Shown: positions 35,501 through 46,438 of the stretch, in pieces | Numbering within the stretch: position 1 is the stretch's first letter | Layout: every line of letters begins with the position of its first letter | Assembly (NCBI GenBank): GCA_027625915.1 | Contig: JANTQA010000008.1 | Span: 9,470,501 to 9,534,500 of the forward strand | Origin: Anaeramoeba flamelloides | Taxonomy: Eukaryota; Metamonada; Anaeramoebidae | DNA length: 64,000 nucleotides | Direction of reading: 5' to 3' | Notes under the pieces: generated by a model | The model's input: only the letters and a program-made list of their open reading frames with translations | What the model was told of the DNA's origin: nothing | Databases searched by the model: none | Program-made: the position numbers and the translations under genes

Positions 35501-38500
35501 TGGATAAATACTATATATATATCTATATCAATATTTGTGTGTTGTTTATATTACGATAAATACTAAATTTGAAATTAAATTATTTATAAATAGAACATTA
35601 TATTATTTAGGTTATGCTCATTATGAATTCTTTTTTAAAAATCAAGATAATCCACAACCAGAACATTGGGAACATCTTGCAAAAGGTGTTGAAATATTAG
35701 AACAAAGAAGTAAAATACCAAAGGGGAATTATGAAGAAAGGTGGTTTTCTATTCTTCTTCGAGCAGAAATTTATGAACGTTTTTATCGAAATTGGGAAGA
35801 AGCAGAAAAATTATATAAGCAATGCCACGAAATTGATCCAGAAAGAGCAGATCCTTATTTTTATATTGGACAAAATTACAGAATGGCAAAAGATTATGAA
35901 AAGGCTTTTTTTTATTTCAATAAAGTAAATTTTTTATTTATTTTCATCTCTATTTTTTCTTGATTCTAAAAACAACATTCAACTTTTACCATAAATTTTA
36001 TACTATTAGGTCATTACGCTTCCATTTCCTTCCCGAAATCTTTTTAATTGGAGAAGAATGTACGATTGTTTAAGATACATTGAAATGGGTAAATTTATTA
36101 AAATTTTTTTTTTTTTCTTTTCTTTTCTTGTTTTTGTAAAAAAAATACAAAATTTATTTCCAATTGGAAGAAAAAAAAATTACTTTTGAGAAGATTAATT
36201 GATTCAAAATATCATAAACATATCATATAACAAATTAAAAAAAAGTAAATGCATCATCGAATTTTGATCGAATAATTTAAAAATTTTTTAAATGTATTTC
36301 CAAGAAAAATCCTTTCTCAAAGATACACACACAAAAAAAAATTAGGTTTGAAAAGCAAATTTCTTTTTTTAAATCTTTTAAAAGTTCAAAAATATTAAAT
36401 CAAAGCATTTTCAAAAAATTGATGAATTTTTTTTTTGTTTCATATAATATTCTCTCTGTTTTAAATTGTTTTATTAGTAGAATAATAAAATATAAAATGA
36501 AGAAAAATACTAAGACTAATTCAAACAAAGCCTATTTAATATATTTCAAAATATTTCTGAAAAATTAAAAAAAAAATTACACATATTTTGGAAAAAAAGA
36601 GGTAGGATCAGATTTTTATAAAAAATCACAGTGGAGCAAATCTTTTACATGATTTTTTTATCAAATAAAATAAATTAAATTTATCAGTTTCTCATCCTAT
36701 TTTCAATTTTGTCGTGATTAAACATCTTAGGAATAAAGTGATTTATAAAAAAAAAAGAAAAAAATTAACTACCACATTTTTTTAAAAAAACTAATTCAAA
36801 TTAACAAAAACAATAAGAATAATATCTTTGATATTATTCGTAACAAAGATTCATTATTCATCTTATCATTGGTTAATGATAAAGAAAATTATGATTCTCT
36901 TTATTAAAATTTCTAAACAAAAATTTAGAAATTAGGGAAAGTGCCTAGGTTTTCCAGAATTCAAAAGAATTGAGTAAAATCTTTGATTTTGCTCCATTCT
37001 TTTGAATTCTGGAAAACCTAACGGCTGAAAGACGAAATTAATTTCCTCCCTTCAAAATAAAAAAAAAAAAAAGAAAAAAAACTACCACATTTTTTACACT
37101 TGAAAAAAATATCAGATAAAATTTTGATCACAAAATGTTATTTACATTATTTAAATGATATACAATATAAACAAATAAATTGGATTAAGATAAAGAATCA
37201 ATAAATGATAGTTAACAATTTTGGATATTTAAAAAGTCATTTTGGAATTTATTTGAATAAGAATGAGATTTTAAAATAAATTTGCCTTGATTTTTTGGAA
37301 AAGTCTTATATGTGTATCTACTTGAGAATTCATACCACTCACTCAAGATTAAATTTTACATTAAAGAAATTTTTAGAAAAAAAGTAGAATAAAAGTTTTT
37401 GTTGAAAAATTCTTAAAATATTCCAGTTTAAAATTTCAATAAAGTTTTTTAAAACAAAATTACTCATGAAAATCGAATTAAGTTTGTAGAAAAATAGAAT
37501 TAGAATAAGGTTCTATTGAAAATTTAATGTTAAAACAAAAAATTATTCTTTGTGTTGATTTTGATCATTTTTTTTTTTAAATCTAATATCCCTTTTAAAT
37601 TAAAAAAAACAATAAAAACAAAAAGACTTTTTTTTTTTTTTTTTACAATTATGAAATCTCTGAAAATAATCGTAAAATTTTGATAACTGAAATAAAAAAA
37701 ATTCATTTTTTTTTTTTAATTATTTGAAAAAATAATAATATTTCTAATATTATTATTAAACAAAATTCAATATCATATTTCTCTTTCTTCCAGGCCAAAC
37801 TCATAACATAACAAAGTGATTGTTTCTAAATCGAACCAATAAAGAACGATATTTAATTTTATTAAATAAAATATTATAATAATAATAATAATGTCCGATC
37901 TATTAGATTGTACTAATTAACTCAAATAATTCATTTTTTTATAACAAGTCCTTCCTTTGTAACAGAAATCATTGAATGTTTTTTGAATAAAAATTTGACT
38001 TTTTAAATATAAATCATTTTCCAGTCAAAAGGGTCAATTTATTATAAGTGAATTAAATGGTTTAAAGGATTCGAGTGGATATAAGAAGAAAAAAATTTTA
38101 TTTTGGAAATTTCCAAATTGAAATGGTTTTTTTACATTTTTGTTTTTTCTTTTTTTCAAATTTTTTTTGAAACATAATCCATTTGCAAAATTTTTTTTAT
38201 TGCAAGATCTATAGTCAGTTGGTATAGATGTGTTATTCTAATGGAAGAAAAACAGTGGAAATGATTGTAGTGAAAAAGCATATTTATTTCTAATGGAATT
38301 TTATTTGGATCTTCAATTGAAGATCAAAATGAACGATTATTTTTTTTCTCAATTACCCCAAAGAATTTTGGTTTTTCAATTTTTGTTAAAATAATATTTA
38401 GATTGATTAGATTCACTTCATATGTATATCAACTCTACTTTGATCTAATATTCAACTTATTTCTTATTTATTCTTCAAAGTCCAATTATAAAAAATAATT

Positions 38501-40377
38501 GATATTTGAAAAATTTTTTGGGTCACTTTGACTGAAACAAAGTTTATTTATCAAATGAAATTTTTTCAAAAAAGGGAGTTTTATTTTACCAAAAAAAAGA
38601 AAAAAAAGTTTAAAAGAGGAAGAAATCAACTAATCTCCAAAATTTCAAATAAACAACATATAGAAAAAATAAATAAAATCCCACAATTCATTAATTTTTA
38701 CTTTTTTTTTGGTAATAATTTCAAGACAAGTTTAATTGTTGTCAAAAAATGTAACATTAAAAAATATAAAAGATTTATCCAAGCTTTTTACCAAAAAAAA
38801 AGTAAAAATTAATGAATTGTGGGATTATATTTATTTTTTCTATATGTTGTTTATTTGAAATTTTGGGGATTAGTTGATCATGAAATAAAAATCAAGAAAT
38901 TCATTTTTTTCAATTTTTTTCCAAGCTGAATTTTCTTTATATTGGAAAGAAGAGTTACAAAAAAAAACGATCTAGTAATTACTTGTTAATACTGTAGACA
39001 CTGAAACACGAAAGTATGGGTAACCTGAAAATACAAACGAAAAATAAAAGGTAAAAAATACCAAAGGTTAAAAAAAAATCAGATCAAAAAGAAAAAAAGA
39101 AATGATAACAATTAAACAACGTCCACTCCCAAATGAACATTCATGATCAATTACCAAACTAAATTAAATTAACTAAAAGTGTCGTGGGTGTGATATTGGG
39201 TATTTTTAATTAAAGAGCATTGTAATTTTTTTTTCATTTTTTTACCAATTGCTTCTTAGAATAAACCCTTTTAAATCCAAGTTTTTTATTTTTTATTTTC
39301 TTTGATCCTTTTTTCTTTTCAATTTTTTTTTTTTTTTTTAATCTAACAATAAATATATTTCGTGTGTGTCCTTCTCATGAATAACCATGAAATCTATGTT
39401 TTTACTTATTTATTTATTTATAGAGAGAAAGGAGTAATTAAAGAAAAATTTTCAAAAAAAAAAAAACAAGAAAAATAATTAAGATATTATCAATCTATGA
39501 TTTTACCTTAAATTTCCTTTCTGGAAATATAATTAAAATGGCATATCGGATGTAATTTACACTCCTTCAATAACAATAATAATAAACAAGAAATTCTTTA
39601 AAGCATCCCAACATTAACAAAAAAAAAAAAAAAAAAAAAATTTATTCCAAACCAATTAAATTTAAACCAAAAAAAATAATAATTTAATTATCGATTAAAG
39701 TCCATAATTGTGCATTATTATTATTTAGTAATTTAATTATCTTTACTTAAAATAGGCTAGTTGTTTTTCTTCATTTTTTAACTATCAAATATTTTTTTTG
39801 AATACCAAAATGCTTAAATTATCTAAAATAATATACCATCAATTCAAATTTTTTTTTTTTCATCAATATTTCTGACCTCTAATAAAAATCAATTTAAAAT
39901 AACGCTTTTCTTAAAAATTATTTAGCTAGAGTTATTTATCACATTGATGTACCAAGAAGACATCTAACATTTATTTTAGAGAGATTAAAAGAAGCTCAGA
40001 ATAATCAAATATGTGCTGAAGACAGGCCCGGTTTAAAAGAAATGTATGGAAAGTTAAAGGTGCGCACAAAGTTTATGATGAAATTATCAAAGGTTAAAAA
40101 TTCAATAAACCATTTCTGGAAAAAAAAAAAAAAAATAATTTTACCAATTATTGGCGAAGAAATTGGTGATAAATTGGAAAGAAGAACAAAAAGGATTTTA
40201 AAGGTTTCTACTTGTTATACTTTTAAAAGAGAAAGAAAAAAATATTTATCACTCTTTGATAATACAAATGCAGATATATTACAAGATTTAGATGAAACGC
40301 ATGAAGACATCGTGGATAAGTGGGAAGACGTGTTAGATTCACTTAAAAAGGTAAAATGTAAAATAAATAACAAATAA
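29515..40377 (+). CDS. Family-2-like glycosyltransferase with signal peptide and TPR-like repeats, six exons
   Basis: Exons: 29515-29731, 29990-30298, 34968-35106, 35594-35924, 36010-36088 and 39926-40377, all GT-AG and phase-consistent, giving 508 residues. An N-terminal signal peptide (MKYLQFLFIISLILTCFQVCA) points to the secretory pathway. The catalytic half follows the GT2 pattern: LLNMLTRDESENLQRTLPLW, then IIADADF as the metal-binding DxD-like site, then ERRVHQIIKVP. After DREGGYMDRTGEKQL, helical repeats (RTLYYLGYAHYE, AEKLYKQCHEIDPERADPYF) resemble TPRs. The order GT2 then TPR is known from bacterial and protist glycosyltransferases; donor and acceptor cannot be told. The last exon joins as ...RYIEMARVIYHIDVP... 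and ends in a lysine-rich tail. A 26-bp exon at 37794-37819 would end the protein early at TGA (366 residues) and may be an alternative terminus. Confidence 0.8.
31195..31310. repeat. Cluster of TGTTATAA words
   Basis: Within about 115 bp the word GTTATAA or its reverse complement recurs many times (ACATGTTATAAAG, GATGTTATAAAATTT, TTTTATAACATAAATG, GTGTTATAAAATTTTG, CCTGTTATAAGCC). Spacing is irregular, so it is not a simple tandem repeat. It may be a remnant of subterminal repeats of a transposon. Confidence 0.5.
32120..32440. repeat. Foldback hairpin element, family H copy 1
   Basis: Contains a near-perfect palindrome at 32285-32424: about 65-bp arms from CTTGAGGTTTTCTGATTATT through TGTTCTAGGTTTTTTTTACT to a turn at AAATTTATTAAAATTT, with essentially no loop. 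It is preceded by a second weaker hairpin (CCAGGATTCAAAAGAATTGA ... TCTTTTAAATTCTGG) and by a series of AGTGTC/AGTGCC words (32120-32280). Confidence 0.8.
32955..33493. mobile_element. Mariner-style short element, family M copy 5
   Basis: 539 bp from TAAACTAAATTCCAAAAAAT to AATTTTTGGAATGGGGTTTA, in the same orientation as copy 1 and clearly the closest to it. Its right end abuts family N copy 3 without a gap. Confidence 0.7.
33492..34080. mobile_element. Family N element, copy 3
   Basis: About 588 bp from TATTTCCAAAAAATCGGAGT to CACTTTTTTGGAAATACATA. On the minus strand it holds a 107-codon open frame (33949-33626) whose product (SISIKNWKYDKDSNHFLNN, IENFVEIKPLLKMVFSIKK) matches the frames in copies 2 and 5. 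Confidence 0.7.
36937..37022. repeat. Foldback hairpin, family H copy 2 (small)
   Basis: Arms CTAGGTTTTCCAGAATTCAA/AAGAATTGAGT and ACTCCATTCTTTTGAATTC/TGGAAAACCTA (approximate) surround a short AT loop. The same CCAGAATTCAAAAGAATTGA word recurs in the H copies near 32160, 35270, 42300 and 42510. Confidence 0.75.
38010..38549. mobile_element. Family V element, copy 1
   Basis: About 540 bp with imperfect inverted ends: TAAATCATTTTCCAGTCAAA on the left and TTTGACTGAAACAAAGTTTATTT on the right. A second copy is at 40980-41669, with right-end fragments at about 48147-48185 and 60560-60645. No open frame of interest. Confidence 0.65.
38627..38878. repeat. Foldback element W (~88-bp arms)
   Basis: The left arm 38627-38714 begins TCAACTAATCTCCAAAATTT and ends TTTTTTTTGGTA. 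The right arm 38790-38878 begins TACCAAAAAAAAAGTAAAAA and ends ATTTTGGGGATTAGTTGA. They are almost perfect reverse complements around a ~75-bp loop. Single copy in the window. Confidence 0.8.
39027..39194. repeat. Inverted arm Z1, left of the last glycosyltransferase exon
   Basis: About 168 bp matching the reverse complement of 40799-40966. The best-conserved part is GAACATTCATGATCAATTAC, CAAA, then TTAACTAAAAGTRTCGTGG. The pair encloses a 1.6-kb segment that contains the exon 39926-40377. Confidence 0.7.
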
Positions 40378-40798
40378 GAAGATTTTAATATTATTTTGCC
40401 TCAATAATTTTATTATTTCACAAAATTATTTTGAAACGAGCGGTAATAGTATTTATAAAAAAATTAAAATACAAATTTTTTATCTTGAAATATTTTTTTT
40501 TTTTTTTTATTATTTATTTTTTTAATTTTTAAATATTTTTTATTATTGGTGAAGGGAGAGATCAGAGATACCCTTACGGTCATTGATTGCTAATGGTAAA
40601 TAAGGAATTTAGATGGAAAGATAAAAAAAATATTTTATAATTGGGTGAATTTCAATTTTTTTGTTGGTTGAATCAAAAAACAATTAAAAAAACAAAAAAA
40701 ACAAAAATAAAAAAATTAGGAAGCATTTTTATAATAAAAAATTGATAAAAAATCATAAATAAATAAAAATATATAGTTTTGCATTATGAACACCTGAA

Positions 40799-40966
40799 AT
40801 CACAACCACGATACTTTTAGTTAATTTACTTTAATTTGGTAATTGATCATGAATGTTCAGTTGAGAGGTAGTTTTTTAATTGTTATAATTTTTTTTTTCT
40901 TATTGATCGAATTTGCTTTAAACCTTTGACATTTTTTCTATTTCTTTTCTTTTTTATTTTCAATTT
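40799..40966. repeat. Inverted arm Z2, right of the last glycosyltransferase exon
   Basis: Reverse-complement partner of 39027-39194, with conserved ACTTTTAGTTAA, AATTTGGTAATTGATCATGA and ATGTTCAGTT blocks. It ends a few bases before family V copy 2. Confidence 0.7.
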
Positions 40967-40979
40967 AATACACTATCAT

Positions 40980-41669
40980 AAACTATTTTTCAGTCAAAGG
41001 AGCAGAGTTGTAATCGGTGAAATAGATGTGTTTAAAGGGTTTGCATAGATATTAGAAGAAAAATTTTATTTTGGAAATTTTCAAAATTGAAATCATTTTT
41101 TCACATTTTTGAACATTTTTTTTTTAAAACGTAATTAAGTTACAAAAAATTTTTTTATTGCAAGATCAATGGTCACTTGGTAAAAATGTGTTATTCTAAG
41201 GTTATTGAAAGCATGGAAAGATTTTTGAGAAATCATATTGATTCCTATTTGAATTCTATTCGATATTGATCAGGATTTTTGTTTAATGAATATGAAAAAT
41301 TTTCACTTCATTTTCATTTCCTTTTTCAAATAGAGACTACAAATTCCAACACACTTCTTTTGGGGACTTTATTTCAAAAAGAAAAGTATGGGAAAATAAA
41401 GTGAAAATTGTTTCCTATTTATTATTCAAATACCAGTAGAAGTTCAAAACGAACATTCTTGTTTTTCTCAATAGTGTACTAAGAATTTGAGTTTTTCAAT
41501 TTTTAAGAAAATCTATTGATTAATTGGTTTTCTATCAGACATATATCAACAATCCTTTAATGTGTATTATTGTGTTTATTTCTTATTTGTTCTTCAAAGG
41601 TCAATTATATAAAATAATTGATATTTGAAAAAAAATGTCGGGACCCTTTGACTGAAACAGAGTTTATTT
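40980..41669. mobile_element. Family V element, copy 2, with nested MITE
   Basis: The left end is AAACTATTTTTCAGTCAAAG and the right end CTTTGACTGAAACAGAGTTTATTT. It is about 150 bp longer than copy 1 because a family P MITE (about 41243-41439) lies inside it. Confidence 0.7.
41243..41439. repeat. MITE family P copy 4, nested in family V
   Basis: The right end CTATTTATTATTCAAATACCAGTA and the internal TTTTCACTTCATTTTCATTT / AAGTGAAAATTG pair match family P. The left end (CCTATTTGAATTC) is degenerate. Confidence 0.5.
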
Positions 41670-41989
41670 CAGTTTTTTAGTTTTAAGAAGTAACTACTTG
41701 ATAGTTTTTTTTTTGGTTGCAAGCCTTCTCCCTAATATAAGGAAAATTAAGTAAGGAAAAAAATTGAAAAATTGAAAAATTTTTTAATACTTTCAGGAAA
41801 ACAAACCTTAAATTGTTATCAAAAATAAAAAATATACCGGTTATATCTCTATGGCGAATATTCACAAACAAATATTTTTTATTTTTGAAGTAAGAAAATC
41901 ATTTTTTTCCGTTGTGTTGTTATGTTTTTTTGGTTTATTTCTTATATTAAAAAAAAAATGGTCTTGATATTTCTGTTTATTTGGAAAAT

Positions 41990-42640
41990 CAATAGATTTT
42001 CGTTAGGTTTTTTTGAGTTTTCTGTTTATTTGAAAAATCTAGGTTTTTTTCGTTAGGTTTTTTTTTTACTTTAGAAATAAACAGAAAATTTTAATAAATT
42101 TTCTGTTTATTTCTAAAGTAAAAAAAAAACCTAGAACACTTCACAAATAAATAGAAAACCTCAAGAAAACCTAGTACACTTAACAAATAAAAAATTAAAC
42201 CTCAAGAAAACAGCCATTAGGGTTTTTGTCTTTTTAAAATAACCATGTCACTCTACAACACTTGAGGGACACTTACTTTACATTTTCTTGAATTTAAAAG
42301 AATAGAAAAAATCATAGATTTTTCTCAATTCTTTTGAATACTGAAAAAGCGGCGTTATTTTTTTTTTAATTTTTGAAATAAACTGAAAAATTATTAAATT
42401 TTCAGTTTATTTGAAAAATTAAAAAAAACCTAACGAAAGTGTCCGTAGAGTGCAGTCAAGTACCTAGCTTTTTTTTAATTTAAAAGAATAGAGTAAAATC
42501 TATATAATTTTGCTCAATTCTTTTGAATTCTGGAAAACCTAAGGAAAGTGTCCTAGGTTTTTTTTACTTTTTAAAATAAACCGAAAATTTATTAAATTTT
42601 CAGTTTATTACAAAAATTAAAAAAAACCGAACAGAAAAAT
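41990..42640. repeat. Cluster of family H hairpins (at least four)
   Basis: Consecutive palindromes turn at about 42095 (ACAGAAAATTTTAATAAATT), 42320 (AAAATCATAGATTTTTCTC), 42390 (GAAAAATTATTAAATTTTC) and 42585 (GAAAATTTATTAAATTTTC). Each is bracketed by CTAGG/CCTAACG and AGTGTC/AGTGCC words. The unit matches 32120-32440 and 54595-54910. Confidence 0.75.
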
Positions 42641-44064
42641 CAAAAAAATATATATATATATATTTTGAATTTAAAACAAACAAATAATATTTAAATAGTC
42701 CAAATAATTGAATCCCTATTTGAATAATATTTATCAGATTTAAAATATTTTTAAAATAAAACGAAAATTGCCTCTTATCTCTGAAAAAAAAATATTCAAA
42801 TTTTTTACTATAAAATTTGAAAAAAATATTACTAGAACCTGAAAATTGGATTTTCCAACTTAAATTGTAAAATATCTTGAAAAACAATTTTTTGATCCAA
42901 CATATTTTATTCACCAATAGTGTTTATTATAAGTGGGGTTATCAAAAAGAAAAAAATTAGCAAATACTTAATTTTTTTTTTTAAAAATTTTTTCATTCTC
43001 GTGATGTGTATTAGTGATAATATTTCAAAAAAAAAGAACCTTATTTTTCAGAACTATTGAACTATGTAGTGGTTTTTAATGTTTTTAACAAAGATTTAAG
43101 TTGATAATCCACATTCTGATTTAGACCCTAATAAAATTTTTGGTGTTAAAAAAATCAATCACAAGTGCTAAGCTATTACATCTCTGTCACTCTTCTTAGA
43201 ATGTCTGATAAATTTTTATCACGTGTGATACAGATCGATAATAATAAAATGTGCCAAGTATAATATCCCATAGATATCACATCGCGGTAAGTAACTTTTT
43301 ATCAGAGTTATCTCACTTCTCTTGTGTTCTATGGCTTTGTACAATGTCTACCCCACAGTGATAGAGAATTATTTTTATTAGGGAAATGAGAGAAAAAAAA
43401 AAAAGAATGAAACCTAAATAATAAAAAGTAATTACTGCCATTTTCCAATTAACAAAGAAAAATTTTTCAATCAGGTTCTCAAATATTTTTCCTACGATTG
43501 GATTATAAATCGTAGAAAAAAACGAAGATCTTCTCAAGATCATTTGATCATGATAATTCGGCCGTGAGTTTTTTTTAATTTGGTTTTCTTTGTTTTTGAA
43601 ACTTTGAGATAAAATTTATTTTTTTGTTATTTGAAAATAACTGTATTTTTAAAAGTCCTTGACAAAGTATGGAAGTTTATTTTTCGAAACAACCCAAATC
43701 ATAACAACCAATCGTGAAAAACAAATAAGGAGAAAAGTTTGAGAATTGAAATTGAGTAAATGTTTAATCTTTATAAATTTTAATTGTTCATCGAATAATC
43801 AAAAAAATGAAAAAATTTTGCAAAAAGAAAAAAGAAAATTCGAAAACAGATTAATTTTAAAGCAAAGATCACTTTCCAAAAGAAAGTTCGCTTTAGTCAT
43901 CTAATAATAGGATTTTATTTTGATCAGCTCATCATTAAGTTTTGTTTTTTGATGTTTATTTTTGTTTTTGTATTTTGGTTTTTGTTTTTGTTTTTGGTTT
44001 TAGATTTTTTTGTTTAATTATGCGTTTGAATGTAATTTTCGAGTTATAAATCAATGTTTGAAAT

Positions 44065-44703
44065 TTATAGGATTGTTACTTCAACATCAACACCTGTTTC
44101 AACACTTAATCGTGCCTTTTTGTTTCAAGTAAAGTTTGAAAACAAGAGGAAATAAAAAAAAAAAAAAAAAATAAAATAAAAAAACAAAAATTAAGAAAAG
44201 CAAAAAATTATGTTAAAAAAAAGAATAAAAATAAACAAAAAAAAATTGGATTTGACTTACAATTCTTTTTACAACTGTTGATTGGCAGTAGAGATCGATT
44301 ATTCTTTTATAAATCCTCATTTCAAATCTATCCCAAGTTTTGGTACCTGTTTTTGTTGGGAAAGAAAAAAAAAAAGAAAAACAAAAATCAAAGTAAATTT
44401 AGAAAGAAAAAACCAAAGGTTTTGGTTTGTTTTTGTTCTTGTGATTTACAAAAAAAACACATCAAAGTAATTAAAAAAACGAATCTAACCTTCTCCACAT
44501 GGCGACTTTCTTGTTGTGATACACAATCTTTTTGTTGGTAATCGGATTGGCCCTTTTACTTTTAAGTCGTGTTCCTTAGCAGCATCAATGAAATTTTTTG
44601 ATACTTTTTCAACAGGGAGAACATTAGTTCCACTTAAAGTAATTCTAATGTGTTTAACTTTTTCTTGTTCTGTTTGTTGTGGTTTTTTGATGATTTGGCT
44701 CAT
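44065..44703 (-). CDS. RPS20: 40S ribosomal protein uS10 (S20), three exons
   Basis: Minus-strand exons 44703-44490, 44346-44261 and 44115-44065 join in phases 1 and 0 to give 116 residues and a TAA stop, close to the usual ~119. The body [61 protein letters not shown] and the C-terminal [12 protein letters not shown] match eukaryotic S20 in order. The protein sits in the head of the small ribosomal subunit near the mRNA path. The two introns are 143 and 145 bp with GTTAGA and GTAAGT donors. The extreme C-terminus (I-L) is shorter than the usual acidic tail. Confidence 0.95.
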
Positions 44704-45850
44704 TTTCAGAAATAAAAAATGGATCTATGATTTTGAAAAAAAAATGAAAATTGCTTTTTAGATCTTTTTCTTTAAGGCACAACAGTTATTGAAACATTTT
44801 TGTTATGTGATCAAAAATATAAAATATTTAAGAAAGACAGTTGAATTTGACTTATTATAACAAGATAAGAAAGATCAAAAGTTTTTTATGTATTAAAATG
44901 ATATAATATTGAATCAAATTATGAAAAAGAGATTAAACAATAAATGTTTGGTTTTTAAAAAGAAAATAAGGCCAAAAAGAGAGGAATATTGATTTTTTTA
45001 TCATTTGTAAAATTCATTAAAGGGTTTGGATTAAGGTACTAGAACCCAAAAAAATCTTTTAGTGTTTCCATGATCAAATTCAAAAATTACCGTAACTAGA
45101 AATTGAAAACAAAAGTAAAACATCTGATAACTATTAAATACAAAACTTACTTTTAAATGCTATTTTCCTGAAAGGATTTATTATTTTTAAAAGTTTGCTT
45201 ACAATCTCTCATTTAGGAAAAAGCTCTAAAATCGAATATCTTGATGAATTATTTCAAAAAAAACTTATTTTTCATTGAGAAGAAAGAATCCAACTTTTAC
45301 ATGTATGGAATAGAGATAAACAATTTAAACTTTAAAAATAAAATCAACCAAGTTTTAAAATTATCTCGAAAAAATATCCTCAATTTGAAAAAAAGTTAAA
45401 TAATAATTTTCAACATTTAAAAAAATATAATTTCTATATTAGACTGTGATTTCATATTTTTTTTTAATTTTATTAAAGTAGAAATCGAGAATATTTCTAA
45501 AAGTATAAAATTAAAAAGTCTCCCAAAATACCTATATAACATCTTGGTAATTCGAAATAAAAAATAATAAATAAAATGTTTTAATTGGATTATTTCAAAA
45601 TAATAATTGATAATATAATCTTAATTATTTTAATATGTATAAAAATAAATAAAAAGATTAAAACCCATCTATATTTTTTACTTTTAATTTCCTAATATTC
45701 TAATTATTTTCAAACAAATAAAACAAATTTAAATAAATAAATATAATAGAAAAAAATAATAGATATTATAAAATTAAGGATTTGGATTATGAATATTCCC
45801 TATTTTGAGTTTAAATATTTCAAAAATTAATCGATATGCTCCAAAAATAA

Positions 45851-46438
45851 TAAACTATTTCCAACAAAATATGAAAAATTCATTTTAAAATATATTTATT
45901 AAAAACAATCTTCAAAAAAGCATTTAAATAAACAAAATCATCATCTATCATTTATTTATCATTGATAATAATTCAATTGTGTTATATTATTTTATTACAT
46001 AAATAAAACAAAATAAATTCTTAGTTCTCGATTTTATCCAATATTTTTTAGGTGTGTAAAATTGGTGTTTATTATTTTATTTTTGATCAATAGAATCGAT
46101 ATCATAAACTTTTAAATCTCAACAAATTTTTCAAATAGAATTGAAAACATATAAATATATTTGGTTGTTTAAAAAATCATTTGTTTCCTTTCCATATTTC
46201 TAGTTTTTTATTGAAATTGGTAGTTACCTTGTTTTCACCAAAAAAAGTACTTACTGTTTGTTTTCATTTTTGGATATACTTCATCAAACATATTTTGAAA
46301 TAAATACCTTAGCTATTTATTCAATTTGTATTCATATTTAAAATTATTTTGGTCTTGTTAATTCTGGAATACCACCAATAACAAAGCTGATTATTAATCA
46401 AATATAAACAAATGTCCACCTTTTTTCGAAATACCTTA
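45851..46438. mobile_element. Family N element, copy 4 (degenerate)
   Basis: 588 bp from TAAACTATTTCCAACAAAAT to TTTTTTCGAAATACCTTA, aligned throughout with copies 2 and 5. Its internal reading frame is broken. Confidence 0.65.

Larger units (their letters stand above)
36089..39925 (+). other. 3.8-kb last intron of the glycosyltransferase gene
   Basis: Between donor ATGG|GTAAAT and acceptor ATTTAG. It contains hairpin H copy 2 (36937-37022), family V copy 1 (38010-38549), foldback W (38627-38878), the left inverted arm Z1 (39027-39194), and the possible alternative terminal exon at 37794-37819. Confidence 0.6.
40378..44064. other. Intergenic, repeat-dense (convergent gene ends)
   Basis: Lies between the 3' ends of the glycosyltransferase (+) and uS10 (-) genes. 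It holds inverted arm Z2 (40799-40966), family V copy 2 with a nested family P MITE (40980-41669), and a cluster of H hairpins (41990-42640). The segment 43040-43560 is less AT-rich, has no match to the repeat families here and carries a 76-codon minus-strand frame that I cannot assign. Confidence 0.55.

Noticed and set aside
37794-37819. 26-bp terminal exon GQTHNITK then TGA
   Set aside because: In phase with a strong TTCTTCCAG acceptor, so kept only as an alternative end. The 39926-40377 exon gives a longer, coding-like continuation that suits the helical repeat better.
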